NCBI GenBank assembly: GCA_021827225.1
Contig: JAKAXG010000148.1
Location: forward strand, 1 to 8,645
Source of the DNA: Actinomycetes bacterium
GTDB lineage: Bacteria > Actinomycetota > Acidimicrobiia > Acidimicrobiales > Palsa-688
Reading direction: 5' to 3'
Length of the DNA stretch: 8,645 nucleotides
Below, piece by piece: positions 6,823 through 8,645 of the stretch. The notes under the pieces are model-generated. The model saw nothing but the letters and a program-made list of their open reading frames with translations, did not search any database and was not told the origin of the DNA. The position numbers were made by a program, and so were the translations under genes. The stretch's first letter is position 1. Each line of letters starts with the position of its first letter.

Positions 6823-6824
6823 CG
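6805..6824. promoter_or_regulatory. overlapping palindromes, candidate PerR operator
   Basis: Two palindromes overlap here. AACAATCGTTGTT (6805-6817) has perfect 5-bp arms around TCG. CGTTGTTGACAACG (6811-6824) has perfect 5-bp arms around TTGA. The stretch is AT-rich in a very GC-rich background and fills the -35 and spacer of the predicted perR promoter, the classical place for a repressor. It also lies about 50 bp upstream of glpD. Binding by this PerR is inferred from position and symmetry. Confidence 0.55.
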
Positions 6825-6860
6825 GGTCATCGGTCATGATGCCCACCCGCCGGCCGGGGG

Positions 6861-6866
6861 TAGCTT
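6861..6866 (+). promoter_or_regulatory. -10-like hexamer of a probable leaderless promoter (glpD)
   Basis: TAGCTT fits TAnnnT and is followed by 7 nt before the GTG at 6874, placing the transcription start at the start codon. No convincing -35 lies 17-18 bp upstream, and no Shine-Dalgarno is seen. Confidence 0.4.
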
Positions 6867-6873
6867 GGCCGCC

Positions 6874-8645
6874 GTGCCCCGACCGCAGTACCAGCGCCTC
6901 CATCCTCCTCCCCGGCCCGCCTTCGACCGCCGGAGATCCCTCGAACGGCTGGCCCGCGAGGAGTTCGACGTCCTGGTCGTGGGCGGCGGGGTGACCGGTT
7001 GCGGGGTGGCCCTCGACGCCGTGTCGCGCGGGCTCAGCACCGCCCTGGTGGAAGGCCGGGACTTCGCCTCCGGCACCTCGTCGAAGTCCTCCAAGCTGGT
7101 CCACGGAGGCCTGCGCTACCTGCAGCAGCACGACTACCTCCTGGTCTACGAGGCCCTGCACGAGCGCCAGCGCCTGCTCCGCAACGCCCCCCACCTGGTG
7201 CACCCCCTGCCGTTCCTCATCCCGCTGTTCGGCCGGGACGGGGTGCTGTCCCAGAGCGTGGCCAAGGCCTACTCCACGGCGCTGTGGCTCTACGACGTCA
7301 CCGGGGGCCTGCGCATCGGTCGGAAGCACCGCCGCATCGAGGCGCCGGAGGCCCTGGCGCACTTCCCGGTGCTGCGAACCGACCGGCTGGTGGCGTCGTT
7401 CCTGTACTGGGACGCCCAGGCCGACGACGCCCGGCTGACCCTGGCCCTGGCCCGCACCGCCGCCGCCCACGGGGCGGCCGTGGCCAACTACTGCCCGGTC
7501 GGGTCGCTGATCGAAGAGGACGGGCGGGTGCGCGGCGCCCGGCTGGCCGATGGCACCGTGGTGCGGGCCCGCACGGTCGTCAACGCAGGCGGGGTGTGGT
7601 CGGAGCAGATCGGCCACCTGACGCCGGAGGGCGGGGACGCCGGGGTTTCGATCCGCCCGGCCAAGGGGATCCACGTCGCCGTCCGTTCGGAGCGGCTGCC
7701 CTGCGACTTCGCCTCGGTGCTGGCGGTACCGGGCGACAAGCGGTCCATCTTCGTGGTTCCCTGGGCCGCCGACGAGGCGGCCGGGCCGGCCGGTCCCGGG
7801 CGCTACACCTACATCGGCACCACCGACACCGACTACCAGGGGCCGCTCGACGATCCCCGCTGCACCCCCGAGGACGTGGAGTACCTGCTGAACGCGGTCA
7901 ACGCCTGGACCTCCGCCGGGCTCACCGCCGGTGACGTCACCGCCACCTGGGCCGGCCTGCGGCCGCTGATCAGCGACGCCCGCAGCGCCCGCACCGCCGA
8001 CCTGTCCCGGCGCCACCGGGTGCACGTCTCGGCCAACGGCCTGGTCACGGTCACCGGCGGCAAGCTGACCACCTACAGGAAGATGGCGGCCGACACCGTT
8101 GACGCCGTCCTCTCCGCCGGCGCCCCCGCGGCGGGCAGGGGCGGCCACGTCGTGGCCGACGCCCTCACCGCCGTGACCGCCGGCGCCCGCCGGCGCCTGG
8201 GCCGGTCCGGCCTCCGCCCGTCGGTCACCGCCCGCCTCACCCTGGTCGGCGGGTCCGGGAAGGGTCTGCCGCCCGCCGAGGCCGCCGCCACCGCCCGCCG
8301 GCTGGGCATCGACGACGCCACCTTCGCCCACCTGGCGGGGCGTCACGGGACCGAGACGGCGGCGGTGCTGGAGCTGTGCGCGCAGCGGCCGGAGCTGGCC
8401 GAGCGGCTATCGCCGGCGCTGCCGTACCTGCGGGGCGAGGTGGTGCACGCCGCCCGCCACGAGATGGCGCTCACCGTCGCCGACGTGCTGGCCCGCAGGA
8501 CCAGGGCCCAGATCCTGGACCGGGCGGCCGCCCTGGCCGCCGCCCCGGTGGTGGCCGACCTGCTGGGCTCCGAGCTCGGATGGGATCCCGGGGAACGGGA
8601 GCGCCAGGTGGCGGACTTCGCCGCCGGCCGAATGGATGAAATCGT
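6874..8645 (+). CDS. glpD: glycerol-3-phosphate dehydrogenase, FAD-dependent (3' end outside window)
   Basis: GlpD oxidises sn-glycerol-3-phosphate to dihydroxyacetone phosphate and passes electrons to the quinone pool at the inner face of the membrane. The frame is open for 590 codons to the window edge with no stop, close to the full family length (about 500-590), so little is missing. Visible motifs are the FAD Rossmann loop VVGGGVTGCG (35-44) with E60 ending the second strand, the family signature GTSSKSSKLVHGGLRYL (67-83), RPAKGIH (261-267), AGLRPLISD (360-368) with the substrate Arg R363, and TGGKLTTYR (394-402). The C-terminal DAO_C domain includes HEMALTVADVLARRTR (529-544). The start is the GTG at 6874, for which TAGCTT 7 nt upstream suggests a leaderless mRNA. 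TTG at 6865 is an alternative. The gene is divergent from perR. Glycerol-phosphate oxidation can produce peroxide, so shared control is thinkable but not shown. Confidence 0.95.
   Translation, partial: MPRPQYQRLHPPPRPAFDRRRSLERLAREEFDVLVVGGGVTGCGVALDAVSRGLSTALVEGRDFASGTSSKSSKLVHGGLRYLQQHDYLLVYEALHERQRLLRNAPHLVHPLPFLIPLFGRDGVLSQSVAKAYSTALWLYDVTGGLRIGRKHRRIEAPEALAHFPVLRTDRLVASFLYWDAQADDARLTLALARTAAAHGAAVANYCPVGSLIEEDGRVRGARLADGTVVRARTVVNAGGVWSEQIGHLTPEGGDAGVSIRPAKGIHVAVRSERLPCDFASVLAVPGDKRSIFVVPWAADEAAGPAGPGRYTYIGTTDTDYQGPLDDPRCTPEDVEYLLNAVNAWTSAGLTAGDVTATWAGLRPLISDARSARTADLSRRHRVHVSANGLVTVTGGKLTTYRKMAADTVDAVLSAGAPAAGRGGHVVADALTAVTAGARRRLGRSGLRPSVTARLTLVGGSGKGLPPAEAAATARRLGIDDATFAHLAGRHGTETAAVLELCAQRPELAERLSPALPYLRGEVVHAARHEMALTVADVLARRTRAQILDRAAALAAAPVVADLLGSELGWDPGERERQVADFAAGRMDEI

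Noticed and set aside
6285..6830. N-terminal extension of the rubrerythrin frame
   Set aside because: It overlaps perR in another frame and resembles a shadow. The rubrerythrin family starts at the ATG at 6284 with a perfect Shine-Dalgarno.
6796..8346. 516-codon open frame antisense to glpD
   Set aside because: Its product is Gly/Gln/Val-rich with no domain, as expected opposite a GC-rich gene. The glpD frame carries all family motifs.

Overview
The window is very GC-rich DNA from an actinobacterium. The main clue is a WhiB-family protein, a family confined to Actinomycetota and their phages. The general look of the proteins suggests an Acidimicrobiia-like lineage, but that is inference. Ten genes are supported: eight on the minus strand or divergent from it in small groups, plus two on the plus strand. 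I see no tRNA, rRNA, insertion sequence or CRISPR array.

Left part (1-2202): two minus-strand genes encode a 503-residue protein with a long coiled coil and a C-terminal NYN/YacP-type nuclease domain, followed by a 67-residue cysteine-rich protein. Divergent from them is a stand-alone Lrp/AsnC ligand-binding (RAM) domain. Both sides of that divergent gap have a -10-like hexamer exactly 6 nt before the ATG, which suggests leaderless transcripts.

Middle (2207-3825): trpD (anthranilate phosphoribosyltransferase) lies tail-to-tail with the RAM gene. It carries a Gly where the family normally has the substrate-contacting Asn of KHGN. Upstream of it lies a whiB gene. The 153-bp whiB-trpD gap contains three nested inverted repeats and looks like a long structured element.

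Right-middle (3826-6796): a minus-strand cluster reads perR-like regulator, rubrerythrin without a rubredoxin domain, GlpC/HdrD-like iron-sulfur protein, DUF3501 protein. The genes are tightly joined (1-bp and 4-bp overlaps) except for a strong intrinsic terminator between the rubrerythrin and iron-sulfur genes. It ends 20 nt before the iron-sulfur start codon. The regulator has the PerR-type metal ligands, and a palindrome lies inside its predicted promoter. The simplest reading is a peroxide-responsive detoxification cassette in which the iron-sulfur protein and DUF3501 may feed electrons to, or otherwise support, the rubrerythrin. That last step is inference.

Right end (6874-8645): divergent from perR is a nearly full-length, FAD-dependent glycerol-3-phosphate dehydrogenase (glpD) that runs off the window edge.
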